Positions 22,716 to 35,600 of a stretch of 64,000 bases of DNA are shown one piece after another. The translations under genes were made by a program, and so were the position numbers. The stretch comes from Tigriopus japonicus (lineage: Eukaryota; Arthropoda; Copepoda; Harpacticoida; Harpacticidae): contig CM021322.1 of assembly GCA_010645155.1 (NCBI GenBank), positions 8,017,899-8,081,898 on the forward strand, given 5' to 3'. Numbering within the stretch: position 1 is the first letter of the stretch; every line of letters starts with the position of its first letter. The notes below the pieces were generated by a model. That model had not been told where the DNA came from. It did not search any database and saw only the letters and a program-made list of their open reading frames with translations.

Positions 22716-23601
22716 TGTGCCTGCACTTGGAGAAAAATAAAATTTCCAATAAATTTAGCAAAAGCGTCAAATTTGTAACCTAATGTCTCATTTGGTGTGT
22801 TAACCCATTATAACATTGCTACAGCTAGTCAGTGCAAAATATTTTGCACAAAGTCTTGAATTATGCCAAATTTGTCTCTTTACAAGTGCATATACAGCAT
22901 GAGCTGATTGTGACGCTTGTCCAAACTCTTCTTGCTCCATGAAAAGGCACAAGAAAGACACAGTTCAATTGCCCTAGTTTTAAACCGAACAAACTTGAAA
23001 TCACAATTAAACAGTTTTTTCATTCACCGAGGACCAGCCTTTTCTTAACGTGGATCTTACAACCCAATATGTTGCCCACCACTCTTATTCCCTTCCTTTC
23101 CTTTTTTCCATCTATGTCTTTGATGATCTGGGATGTTCCATTTCGCTGAACCGTGTTTCACGCGCGTTCTGCCCTTTAAAGCCAGACCTCGTCCACAGAC
23201 TGTGACCGGATCCGCACAGAAAAGCGGGAACGGACTCGGGCCTGTTATTCCATGTTGCCTCGAAAGCAATGGATTGATGGCTGGCTATCCCTCAGAGAGT
23301 CTTGTTGGCTTTGCTCATCAAATGGGAAATGAATTCCTCAAGATTGACCTTCTCATTGAGTGGGACCTAATTTCTGTTTAAAAACAACCTCATCGCTTTA
23401 TTGGGGCAAAAGAATGGTGTTCTTGGAACGCTGAGCCCAAGATTAGCCGTCCTTGTAATCAAGCTCTAGTGAGTGGAGCACTTCAAGTGTAATGAGTGCG
23501 ACGACCTCAAGAGCCGAAGGTTTATCGCCCTTGAGAATCAGGATCCAGCATCCACAATGCTTCTGAAGATCTCTTCCACTCATTTGATGGCACAAAGGAC
23601 A
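22716..23601. other. Region upstream of the channel gene
   Basis: This holds the presumed promoter and 5' untranslated region of the channel subunit. A relatively GC-rich patch at about 23130-23290 interrupts the AT-rich surroundings. The channel reading frame is open upstream to 23473, with in-frame ATGs at 23473, 23557 and 23587. No TATA box was assigned. Confidence 0.4.
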
Positions 23602-23690
23602 ATGAATCACCGGTGGAAACAAGTGCTAGTGCTGACGGCGTTGGTTTTAGACTTTTCTTGTGCCCTGACTTCGGGGAACAACGATATCGA
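23602..23690 (+). CDS. Channel exon 1: signal peptide
   Basis: It encodes MNHRWKQVLVLTALVLDFSC, a basic start and hydrophobic core with likely cleavage near Ala21, then LTSGNNDI. The donor GTAAGT at 23691 leaves phase 2. I chose ATG 23602 because it gives a compact signal peptide; in-frame ATGs at 23587 and 23557 would add 5 or 15 residues and cannot be excluded. Intron 1 is 4,050 bp. Confidence 0.8.
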
Positions 23691-26600
23691 GTAAGTCCAC
23701 TAATCCTTTAATCGATTTTCAAGCCACCATAAGTCGCATTATCCCCACTAAAACTCGTGATCATGGCTAATTACTCAATTTTTAGAATTATCTCGGCCTT
23801 GCACGAGTAATAAGTTGGTTTCACACATGAAGATCAATTGAGGTGGATAGCTCATTCCATCAAGCCTTTTTCGCTCTAGGTCATGAAAAAGGGATAAAAT
23901 TGTGGCTCGTGACTGGGTATCATCAACTCTCGAGAGGTGAACAGGAGTTATACGGCAATATTGTCCCAAAAAGGTGGTCCTAAAACGTGGCCCACCCCCG
24001 TAAACATTGATGGCATATTGACTTGTTTACTTTCTATAGTACCGTCAGTTCCGGGATCAAGAACGCCACAGGCAGAGTAAGGAATTTTTCTCGTTCCAAT
24101 TGCTTCGTGTAACTCATTCGGTGGAAATTAATCCCCGGTGATCCATGTTTTGACTAATTATGAATAGTAAGTAGGTTACTTGTAAGGATAAGTAAGCTAT
24201 GAGCCGCTGAAGCATGAAATGGCTTTCCATAAAATGCAAATGTGACGTGCTTCACTTTATGCACAGGCCATGTAAGCTCTTTAGAGATTGTTCCCAATGA
24301 ATCTCGACACCTCGATTTTATGGCTAAACCCTGGCCAAGGTTGTCTTTTGATCACGGATTGCTTGAGGGGATCTGAGATCTATCCACATCATACTCGGTT
24401 GGATAGTTGGTTGGTTCCATACGAAATCCAAAACGTAAAAGGAACACTCTGAGACTGGAACTCATTGGTGGCTTTCAGATAAGAATAGTTGTGTTCCCTT
24501 TTGATCATGATCACCAAGTAGCAGGTAGGTCTCACTCAGAGAGGCTGGCCTCAAAGTAGAAAACTTTCCATTGGAGTGATTCCGGTCCTAACGCCTTTCA
24601 ATACAGCGGACTTTTGATGAGTCTCAAAAGTTCCGATGCGCCCATTTGATCGACAAGGCGTTCGTTCGTTCGTTCGTTGGTTGGTTGGTATAACAAGTGG
24701 AGCGGAACATTGAGTCTCGATTCGCATTTCTGAGTCAACAGGTTCGCTTGATAATGGCTTCAAGTTGGTAGTTCAAAGCACCTTCAAACTTTTTCCAATT
24801 GTCGACTTGAAAGGATCTCCTCGAGCTGCAACCTACCCGTTATACCCTTGATTGAGGTGGATCAACTCTCATTATCTGACTAAGGGAGACAATTATGAAT
24901 TTCAATCGCAAACTCTGTCGTAAATTGTTCAACACAAGATTCGAGGATAGTTATCCATTTTCCCTGGACAATAATATGCAAATTTAAGTGAAGAAACCAA
25001 GGAAAAAATTAGCTTACCCCCTTCATGCAGAGCATTGATTTCGTTTGTTTTATAGATAAGAGCCAAGTCTACATAATTTGCTAGGAATAGGCCATATGTG
25101 AATGTTGTACAGGGCGATAAATTTGCTAGTTTTATCCAACTTTGATCAAATATAGTTATGTTTTTTTTTATTTTTCCATGATAATCGTAATTTTATGAGG
25201 TTTACTTGAACCACAGCGAAGGGAAACCAAGTCATTCGCCAGCCTTGTTTCTCGTTCTCGACTGATGAAAAGTGTTCAAAGTAAATCTGACCTTATTTGT
25301 AACAGACTTCTATTGGCAACAAATGTAATAATAATGGATTTGCTTCGAAACTACTTCATGTACTTATGATATTGGCCCATTTAACAATTTGGGCCACTTC
25401 TTCATAATGTGTAAGGAAATATATTGGCGAGACCCTGAACTGATTGCTCAGTTCTTAACCTTTAGTTACAACCTTAATCTCTAGTTCCAACCATCCTTAT
25501 ATTTGTTACCCAGCTGCGTTTTGGCCCTTGGAGTAGTTTTACAATTCCTGTGTTGTTGTGGCTCATTATATTCTGTGGGCCTGAAGAAGCAACAGAGTCA
25601 CTATGGGTGCGGAGGTTGAAGGAAAAAAATGAGCACAAAGCCAACGACCCATTTTCTTTCAAGTGGAAGCGGGCACTTGAAGAGAAATTACACCGCAATT
25701 TAATGGAAACCTTGGAGGAGTAGTCCAATGAACAATGGCCCTTTAGAGCATTCACCATTTCTTGCAAAGCACTCGTTGCGTTCATTTTAGGCCGGCCTTT
25801 CTTGCGACAAAATCAAAGCAAACGTCAATAAAAGAGATTCAAGCTTAAATAATGTACTTTCCGAGTGGAAATGATACCCATAATTTTGTAGTATCTTATT
25901 CGTTTTAGTTTTGGTAATGTTTTGGAGCCTAAAAGGGCTAACCTAATTCGAAACATAAATTGTATTCAAGTATTACAAGTCAAGGAACAACCATTTTTTA
26001 GATCCTCAATTCCGCTTGATTTCCGTCCAAATCCTGCACTGCGATACTTGACTCAGATTATATAGATTTTCTATGACTGTGGCCAAAGGGTGACCAAAGT
26101 GAAGGTGAGCGGTAGCTAGAAATATGGCGATGGAAACTCAATATTCTTCTTCAGCTTTCCGGTTTCTTCTAATACTTTGTAGAGGAGAGCACACAAGATC
26201 TTCCTTTTCATAGAGTTGAATAGAGAGGACTTTTTGGCATTATTGCTCACAATTTGTCCTCGTTTGATGACAAAGCTTATGTTGTAAAATAATGCTCCAG
26301 AATGGCTAATCTGCAAGGTACTATCAAACAGAAAATGTTTATAAATCCTTGAAAAAGTGAATCCATGGCCTTTCAATTTTCATTTTTTGTGCGTAAGAAA
26401 AATTATCTGAATCTGAATATGATTCAACAAATCTAAGACAATATCAGGAAAATAGATGTTATTCTAGCTTAAAATTCAAGCAAAAGAGATTGTTCATGGA
26501 CATTTTTCTTGGGTTTGAAGCATAAAAACGCATATATTCTTTTTTTGAAAGTTTCGGGGATTTGATGTCTAGAAGTCCATGAAAAGTAAAAGAAAGAAGG

Positions 26601-29600
26601 AGGCTAATAGGCTTCTTGCATTTGCTTGTAGAGTACTTCGAACTCATCATATCACTTTAAGTAAATAAGAGGCATGATCGCTATTACTACTTTTAGCAGG
26701 TACTTTTCCTCTTGGCTTCAATACCGTGAATATTGGAAAAGAACAATAAATGGTATGTTAAGCGTGCACCAAGGTGTGCTAGTAGCATTGACTTCAAGTC
26801 AACTTCAAGTAAACCTTCTCACCATTTGACCTTAACATAAGGTTTGATCAACGAGAAGCATGACTGGAAGCATGCGAAGAGGGAAATTCTCCGGTGTTGT
26901 TGAAGCATTCCCAATCGAACACTTCAATGCCGATCAAACCAACTCCAAGCGAACTTTGATTCAGTGTTTCTTTGAACTCGCTATCAAAAATTGAACGCCA
27001 CCTGACCTGTTTTTGTGCGCGGGGTTGAAAAGGATGCAAGAAAAAGACAAAAGAAGAGATGTGGGGTAGCTGAAATCAGGAGGTGACGGCTTTGAAAGCA
27101 GGCGAGTGACGGATCATAGATGTTCAGGAATTTCAAGATCAAAACGGACCGTCACACTTGAGAAAAGCCAAATCGATGGAGAAAATCAGGCAAGCACACT
27201 CTGAAGTAAACTTGCAAGTCGCCTATCGACCTTTGCCATCATAGCATACGAGCTATTGAGTCTCTTTGTGTCAATGTTTTCCAATTGTAGTCAAAAGCAA
27301 ATGTCAATTAACAATTTACATGTTGATGGTAAAAATGCCCCTCAGCAAATGTAAGCTGTGTTTCAAAGCCGAGCAAATCCTCTCTAGGTTTTCTGTGTTC
27401 TTTTCAAAGCTGAATTAACGTCACTCACAGTGAAAATGACTGCACTACCTCTTGTTCAAAGTTCTTGGAAGTTCATTTTCATATTAACACTATGTGTCTT
27501 TAGCGATGCATTTGAGGGAAAGCTTTTCAAATTCTTGTGACATGACCTAAAAATGACGAAATAGTTACCTAATTGCACCTCCCAAAGTGTACCATTTTCT
27601 TGTCTTAAGATGGAACATTAACACTAAAAGGCCCCGTCCTTTCGTTCATCGAGGGGGAAATCTTGCCCAAGCGCAGTTTTACCGCAAAATAAAAAATGAT
27701 AGTTTCAAAAATACTTCTTAATCTCGATTTCACTTTCTAGAAATGCCAAGGCTCTCAAACTCCTGGATGAACTTCTTCGAAACTACGACAGAAGATCTAC
27801 GCCTACCAATAATTTGGGTAAGAGAAGACGGTTCTTTCATCTTTGACAGAAATGCCCACCGGCCTTTTTCCATGCTCCCAATGATCCGTAGTGTGTGAGA
27901 TTATATTGCTCACTTTCAGAAGACCGCCATATTCTAAAAGTTCTGTTGTTATTGAATATGGAGGGCAATCATTTCTTATTTCCAAGGGGCCCTTTTGAAA
28001 TAGGGAAAAGACTTGGAATCGGGCAAGACTTTAAGATGAAGAGAGAAGATGCAAGATTTTATGACCTGACATGCATTTGAATTTAATGTTTTCAGAGATG
28101 GCAACCAACGTGTCTCTAGAGCTCTACGTCGCCAGTTTGGGTTCCATAAATACTGAAAACATGGTAAGAGGCTCTCTGTCTGAAGGAAGTGTGGTAAAAG
28201 AACGCCAACAAAGTTTTTGTTAGTTAGAAAGGCTTGGCACGAACGACTGGCTCTCTTGAACTTTTTAAAAAAAAGCTCTAAACTGGCTCGGAAAGAAAAA
28301 GAAGAAGGAGATTATGTCTCTTCATTTTGGTAAATTACTTAAGTTTAAACATTATGGAACTATTAGGCCTCTTGTAGTGTTTTTGCCAAGTCAACACTTT
28401 TCTCGAAAGTACCGGGTGATGCATAAGAAACGGAACGGCAAACCATGTCCGTAACTCGGAAATGGTTGATCTCACAAAAAATGTATAGAGATCAAAAAGA
28501 TGCGGCAGATAACAATTCTTAAGATACACAAGTTGTTATTCTCTTTTTGTCGCCTTATTTTTGATTTTAGCCAAATTTCTGAAGAGAGAAAAAAATCGGA
28601 GTCACGAACGCTCTGTTTTCGTAAAGGGCCCTTCAGGGAAAAAATCGTCGTCGCTTAAATATTGAAATTGGGTGAAATTGCTTTTTCTGACTTTTCAAGT
28701 CAAGTGTTTGGCCAATTCTATCCAAGAAAGGTAAGGTTCATACATGGTTTCAATCATGAGTTATTGACGATGGAATTAGGTGTTCCGTTTCTTTTGAAAC
28801 ACCCGGTAGACCGAAATCCACAGTTGACAGACATGTGCAACTTTAATAAGCTAATTTGTTCCACTTGTAAACTCATGGTGAAAGGATTCAAAGAAAAAAA
28901 TGCCCTGAATGGAGTTGAAATTGAACTACACCTTTGTTTTTGTTGTCTATTGCCCTGTATCGTAACCTGGCTTAACACATTCTTGATTGGGATAAGACTT
29001 TATCGTCACACTATAAATGCAAGCTGACTTGGTTCAAGAGATAAAAAAACTGCTTTGTTTAAATCTTATTCTCATCATGTGCGTCGAAAATTATCAATAG
29101 AAAATAACTCATTTTTGATTCAAGTATGAACACGCAATATTTGATTCCATATTATTCCTGCTCTAAAATCTCCAAAAAATTGGCCGCATCCACATGAAAT
29201 GTACCGTATTACTTCATTCCTCAAAGAAAGAGAACGTTCACTCTCTCACGAAAGCCGAGTAGTCGTCAAAAATGTCGGCATTTGTACTCTAACAATTGTC
29301 GAACATGTCGTTTACTTGGATAGCCCTTCATACATTCAAAACCATGTCCCATATTGTAGTTATTTCTTGCTTCCATGTGACAGTTCCCGTATTTGCACGC
29401 AAGCCTCGCTCACGTTTGGACCATGGGTCCAAGAATCTAGTTAAATGAAAGGAGGGAACGTTCTGCAGTCAACCGTTCAAACTTACCAATCTTATGCATT
29501 ATATGCAAATGCAGACTCAAGAACAAACTTCATTAAAAGCACTTGATAGACAGTCCCGTTGTCCCATTTTCAAGGCTATGAGAACGTTCATGTTCAGGGT

Positions 29601-32600
29601 TTGGGTCTGGGTACTGTTTTCTTTCGACCAATCAACCCTAGAAGAGAGCTTTCAGACCGAAAAGGGGCTCAATATTGGGTTCTTAACCGCTTCTTTTTCG
29701 TGATTATTGTGGAGCTGTGAATGTGAAATCTGATTGAAGTGCTGATTGCGCACATCCAATCTGTGCTAACGAATCCAATGCATTTCTTCAATGCTGGCTC
29801 AAGTCCCTCTAACGATTCTTCAACTCGTTTTTACTTGGCCTTTTCGAAACACAGACTAATTTCGATTTCGTTTAGGACTACGTAACAGACACGTATCTTC
29901 GACAAAAATGGTGGGATCCTCGACTTTCGCATCCTGAGCTGAAATCCCCGATGGATCTGGCAGACCCTAATCTGGTCAAGGCCATTTGGAAGCCAGAGGT
30001 TTTCTTTCCCAACGCTAAAGAGGCCAATTTTCAATTTGTGACCGTACCCAATGTTCTCATTCGGATTCATCCCAATGGAGAAATTCTATACATTCTCAGG
30101 TGAGAGGCTTTTCATTTTTAGGCTTCATTTTGTGTAATTGGTCGGTTTATCTGAGACATGGAGTTTGCTTTTGTTGGACTAGTTTTTGCAATAAGTACAA
30201 TGAAGAGACCAGAAATAATGTGATCAATGAGAAAATGTGCTAAAAATCAGTCACAACGCCTTTTCAAGACGGAAAATTTTGGCGTTTACTTTAGAACCTT
30301 TGAATATGTTAAGCTTTACACGGTCATTATTTGAGGTGGAGAAGTCGATCTAAAATTAAAGAAACATTTGAGGCTGATTTGATGAGATGAGACAAAGCCT
30401 CAAATGTAAGCAAATTCTGTCAGTTACTTTAAGGTCGAAAACTTCATGTTATTCTAATATTTCAGCTGTTACTCTAGGGAGGTCGGGAAAAACATAATAG
30501 TTGTTCTAATTTGATTTAGCAAAACTCGTATTCCCTTTTACGAGGAAATAAACAAAGAGACGTTATAATATGTAACTAAAATATTAAAAAAATGTCAAAT
30601 ATATTTCATCAATATTTTGGAATACCTAAAAATTCATTGAATGAAAATGTATAAATAAAAAAAGATCACATCGTTTTTTGGCTTTGTTGCACGTGTTGTC
30701 ACTAAATCTAGAAACTCAAGAAACAATAGTAGGTCGCTTGTTCAGGTAGTTTCGAAGTATAGTAGAAGCATATCAAAAGCATAAAAGAAACACAAAAGAA
30801 GCTTATGAGGCGGAGTAGAAATAACCAAGTTTCGCTACAAAAGCTGCGATTGAAAAATTGAAGAACACAGCTTATGTGGCGAAACTTGATCGAGCATGGT
30901 TATTTCTACTTCTTTGCTTGTGCTTCTTTTATGCTTCTAGATGTGCTTCTACTATACTTCAAAATTACCTCAACAACCGACCTATTAGCCCGGATGTCAT
31001 GTGCACTAATTCAAATGGCTCAAGTCAGGAACCCCTGAAAGGGGTGGACACGAACTCCGATTTTTGAAAAAATGGTATGAGGCCGAGGCTGTATTTTGAC
31101 ACAGTGTCATTTAATCCTTATTAACGGCTAAAACTGTTGAACATGCGTCTTGAAAGAATTCAGTCAAACTTTTTGTGTTAATATTTATGGACTGGATGTT
31201 CTTCACCTTGATTTTAGAGGTCCCAGCACTCTTTTACTCGTCTCATGAACTTTTGACATTCAGCTCTCCAAAGGATTTTAGTCCTCAGAACGATGAGGAA
31301 AATACGTAAATGGAATCTTGCTTCACCCATTAGTCCAACATCAGTGAAACAATGCTAAGCAGAGGTATCCGTGGTGGTATCTGGAGTGTTACTCCTCTTC
31401 CATCCTCGTCAACACCTCCACAACGCAGTAACCAATCCAATAAGAAAATGAAAGAACAAGAATGGTCTCATTTTGAAACAAGATGGAGTCCAAGTCGGAG
31501 ATGTTGTTGGCTATAGCTATTGAAGGGCACTTTTGACGGTTCTGGATCAGATCAGCCATCTGATCCGGATTGGAATAGGAACAAAGGCAATCACAATGTC
31601 CTTGAGACAAAATGAGTGAAAAACATGAGGATTAAATCCGTGATTGTGGATTTGATTGCAAATGTTTCAAGCCTTGGGGCTCAAGAAGGTCGGGACCACG
31701 CAGGACTAGGGCTAAGGGTCCTTCAGGACCAAAGGATCATGTCTTTTCATTGCAGGGATAGGCTCTCCAGGCTTGATAAGGTTTGATTGATCTTCTTAGA
31801 TCCCCTTGTCCAGGAATTAACAATCAGATTGAATGAAAAATTCACACAATTCAATCTTGGTGGGAGTATTTCATTCTAAAGACTTTGAGAGGGTCCATGT
31901 AATCCGGGTTAGACTGTCAGATCACCAATTTGGGCTGACTGACTCGAAAGGCAGATCAAAATATTGAGCCCATCCATTTCTGGTAGGTCCACCTGATAGG
32001 TTTCAAAGTCATCTTAATTAGTTCTTCATTTGATGGAATTCTTGACACTGAGGACTTCTTCTTTCTTTGTTCTATGTGGACCTTAATGCAAACGCAGATT
32101 CCTCTTGGAAAGGAACCAAATTTACCCCAGAAACTCTCCTCTGGATCAAAATGGGGATTTTTATCGCGCTCATGCATAAGACAACTTGAACAACTTAAGA
32201 ATATCTTACCTGTCCTTGAATTATCCTGAACTAAAAGACACAACCATATAATAAAAGAAATTCGAGGATGGACCATCATTTATAGAACAATGTATAGACC
32301 AAGGTGACACAACCTAAAACAAACTTGATTTCATACAAAGTTTGGTATGTGTTAGTTGAGTTCAGGATAATACATGGATGGGTTCAATTGTAAGTTCAAA
32401 GATATTAGTAAGACGTTCAAATCGGATAATAGCTCGGAAAACCCCGCTATTTTGTTGTTTATAATTCAAGGAATGGTAAGATATTCTTAAGTTGTTCAAG
32501 TTCAAGGATGAGCAAAAAGAAACTCCCCGTTTTGGTCCATGGGAAAGGTTGTTCTTAATCCTTTTGCGGAAAAGAGGAATTTGGGCTCGGATTCCGGTCC

Positions 32601-35600
32601 ATATTCGTTCTTTTTGCTTTAGTTAGGTCTATCACTTCCGAAGGTTGTAGCAGGTAACCTAGTCATCATCAGATTTAATTTGATCACTTTGATCGTCATC
32701 TTGTAGAAAAGACACCTTGTGGGGGGGTTCATTCGCACTCCATGATGTGGTCATTCATTCATTCACTATTTTATTCACTCGTTCTTGGCTGAACTTAATG
32801 TCTTCGAAACACCCACATCAGACTGATTTTGGGGCGTGGGGTTGACTTTTACCAAGGCTAGGACTTGGCTGGACCCGCTTGAAACACAGGGAACACCGAT
32901 TGGCGCACTATCTTTCGGAATTTTGGTCGATTTCCGTTTGATTTTCCACTCCCAACATGGCCGTTTGTACTTCTTGTTTACTTACGAACTCTCGGCCTCA
33001 TCCGTGTGAGGTTGCGAGCTAGGAAATTCCGCGAGTTCGTATCCAGTATTTATACTATTATATAGGTTATCCCTGCTCAAGTATACCAAAGTAGAGTAAA
33101 AATAACGCTGCTCGAGTAATGTTTCTGTACATAAGCTGCGTTTGAAAGGTAGCTGATGTACAGAGACTATACTCGAGCAGCGTTATTCATACTCTACTTT
33201 GGTATACTTGAGCCATTTGAATTAGTGCACCTAACATTCGGGCTATTGACTTGTCTAGCTCAACTTCACAACGTGTAGCCAGTTACCAGATCTGTCCCCA
33301 TCAACCATATTTTCTGCCCTCGAATGTCTATTCATTTCCAAAGCCCCTGTGATCGCATTGAAGTCTTCGCTACTCCTACGTTGTACAGATTAAGCTCACA
33401 TCTGAGTACAAATTTACCCTAAGTCTGATTGATTGTTTACACTGAAGTACATGGACATGTATGCATGCATACAATGAGTAAATGAGTTTATCGGGTTTCA
33501 AGCTCAGGAATCTTCCTTTCTCGGCCACCCAAAGTCAGGGAAAGAAGGATATGGAAATGGGGGGTTTACAAGAAGATGGATGGCGAGATAAAGTGCCATG
33601 GAAAGTGAGAGAGAATTGAAACTTTCCTCCTCCTCCTCCTCGCCTGTTGCTTTTTCACCATCGCCGACATGAGAAAATGAGCCAGGGCAGATTAAAGTTT
33701 TGTAGCAAAACTCGAGAGAAAATCTCTCGAAAAACTTGGTTCTGTCCGGATCTTTTCTTTTTTGGCACAAGTCTTAGATTTGAAGGCGAGAAACTTCCTG
33801 TGTCACGTACGTTTTAATCCGATTTTTGTTCTTCATAGTTCTTCCCTCTCAGTTTTAACCCTTGTTTGAAGCTATTATCATATGATAAGATTTCTTTGAA
33901 GAACAATGAGTTAAGACTCGAAAGGCCATATGTTCAAAACATTCTTGAAACCAGTTTCACATTTTAATAACCTTTTTGTGATGGGGCTATCAAATCACGG
34001 TGTTAATTGAAAAAAGACGTAGCCAACTTTTAGTCCAAAAATACGTCCGAGACCAGTTTTGTGGTGAACAAGAAATTCAGCATTTATAATTGTCATGCGT
34101 TACTTCATTAAATCAAGTATTGTAACATTTTTCGAAATCCACCACCCATGAAAATAGATAGTAGTAAACGATTTATTGAATGGAAAGAAAATCATTTTTT
34201 GGGGGGTTGGTTGCGGTTTTTACTACCGCTTCAAGGAATGTGATTCCCTGTAAAAATGAATCATAAATATGATAATTTGAACAATTCATATTTATGCGAA
34301 ATTTTGTCTATCAACGAATTACATATTTCATATCACAAAACTGTTTGCAAAAGTCCTTTGAACTTAAAGATTTAGATGATTCTCCATATCTAATTTAGAA
34401 CTTAAACGTTTGTAAAATTCAATAGTAGTATTCGTTTTTTTCTACTCTCAGTTGGGCAATTGAACGTTTGTTCATGAAAACAAGGCAAAAGAAGAACTGA
34501 ATTCTGAGACAAAAAATTAATTTAATGTGTTGGGTAATGAGGGGCTTTTTGTCAGAATTTTTTGACGCGACTTCTTTATGGTATATTTCAGGTTGAGGTT
34601 GAAATTCTCATGCATGATGGAACTATCCCGATATCCTTTGGATAGACAAATTTGTGGAATGCAAATCGCTTCATGTGAGTTGAATTCAAACTTTTCGAGT
34701 TGTTCACATTTGAGTTGGTTCGACGTCGAGCCAATATCCAATTTTCCATTGAGAAAGTGCTTTTCCATGTTTGATTGAGTTGATGATTGTTTAATAAATT
34801 AACTTTTCAGTCCTATCTTTGTACTTTCGTTCCACCACCATCATATTTTGATCTTTATTACTTTGAGCAACAATCGCAGTTTTGTCAAGCCCAACGGTTT
34901 TAGACATCAAAGCACTAACTTGAATAATGCCTTCCTTGGCTCTTCGAAAGCCGCTTTGGAATAAAAACATCCTAGCTAGTGAGTGACCGAAAAAGCTCTT
35001 AACCGAAACCAAAAGTTTTGGCTAAAAGAGGTCCTAATCGAAACCGGAACGGAAATCAGCATGCTACTAAATGACATACATGCGTAATAAACCATATTAA
35101 CTAAATTGCCCGTGCGTTTGAACAAGGGAAATTGCGTGTGTTAAGAGTCAGGATTTTTTTCAGATGTTTTTGAACTAAAAAAAATATTCAATTTTGCCTT
35201 AAACTCCACTTTTTATTGTGCTTGTCTGCTTTTGGTTTCTTTAAGCGTAAGCAAAACCACACTCGAAATTTCGTCGAAAGCGCTTTTGGTCCATCACTAA
35301 TCCAAACCATTCCAATTTGCTTTGTAGGGCCTCCAATGTCCAATGTGACAGGAAGTCAAGAAAATTGTCTCTTACATTCTGCTTCTGGATCACTTCCGTC
35401 CCAATGCCATAAACACTTTTTTCTCATTTTCAGTCTCGAAAACAACGCGAGAACTCCAATTGTTTTGGAGCGATTCTCATGAGCCCGTTTCGATTGCCAC
35501 CGACTTAAAAATGCCTCAATTCACGGTGGAAAAAGTGGCTCCAACAACATGCAATGAGCAATTTCACTTAGGTACGAACCATGTGGATTTTGCCCCTTTG

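Noticed and set aside
23133..23381. 82-codon + frame upstream of the channel start
   Set aside because: It lies in a GC-richer patch with long frames on both strands and no motif; more likely promoter or 5' leader.
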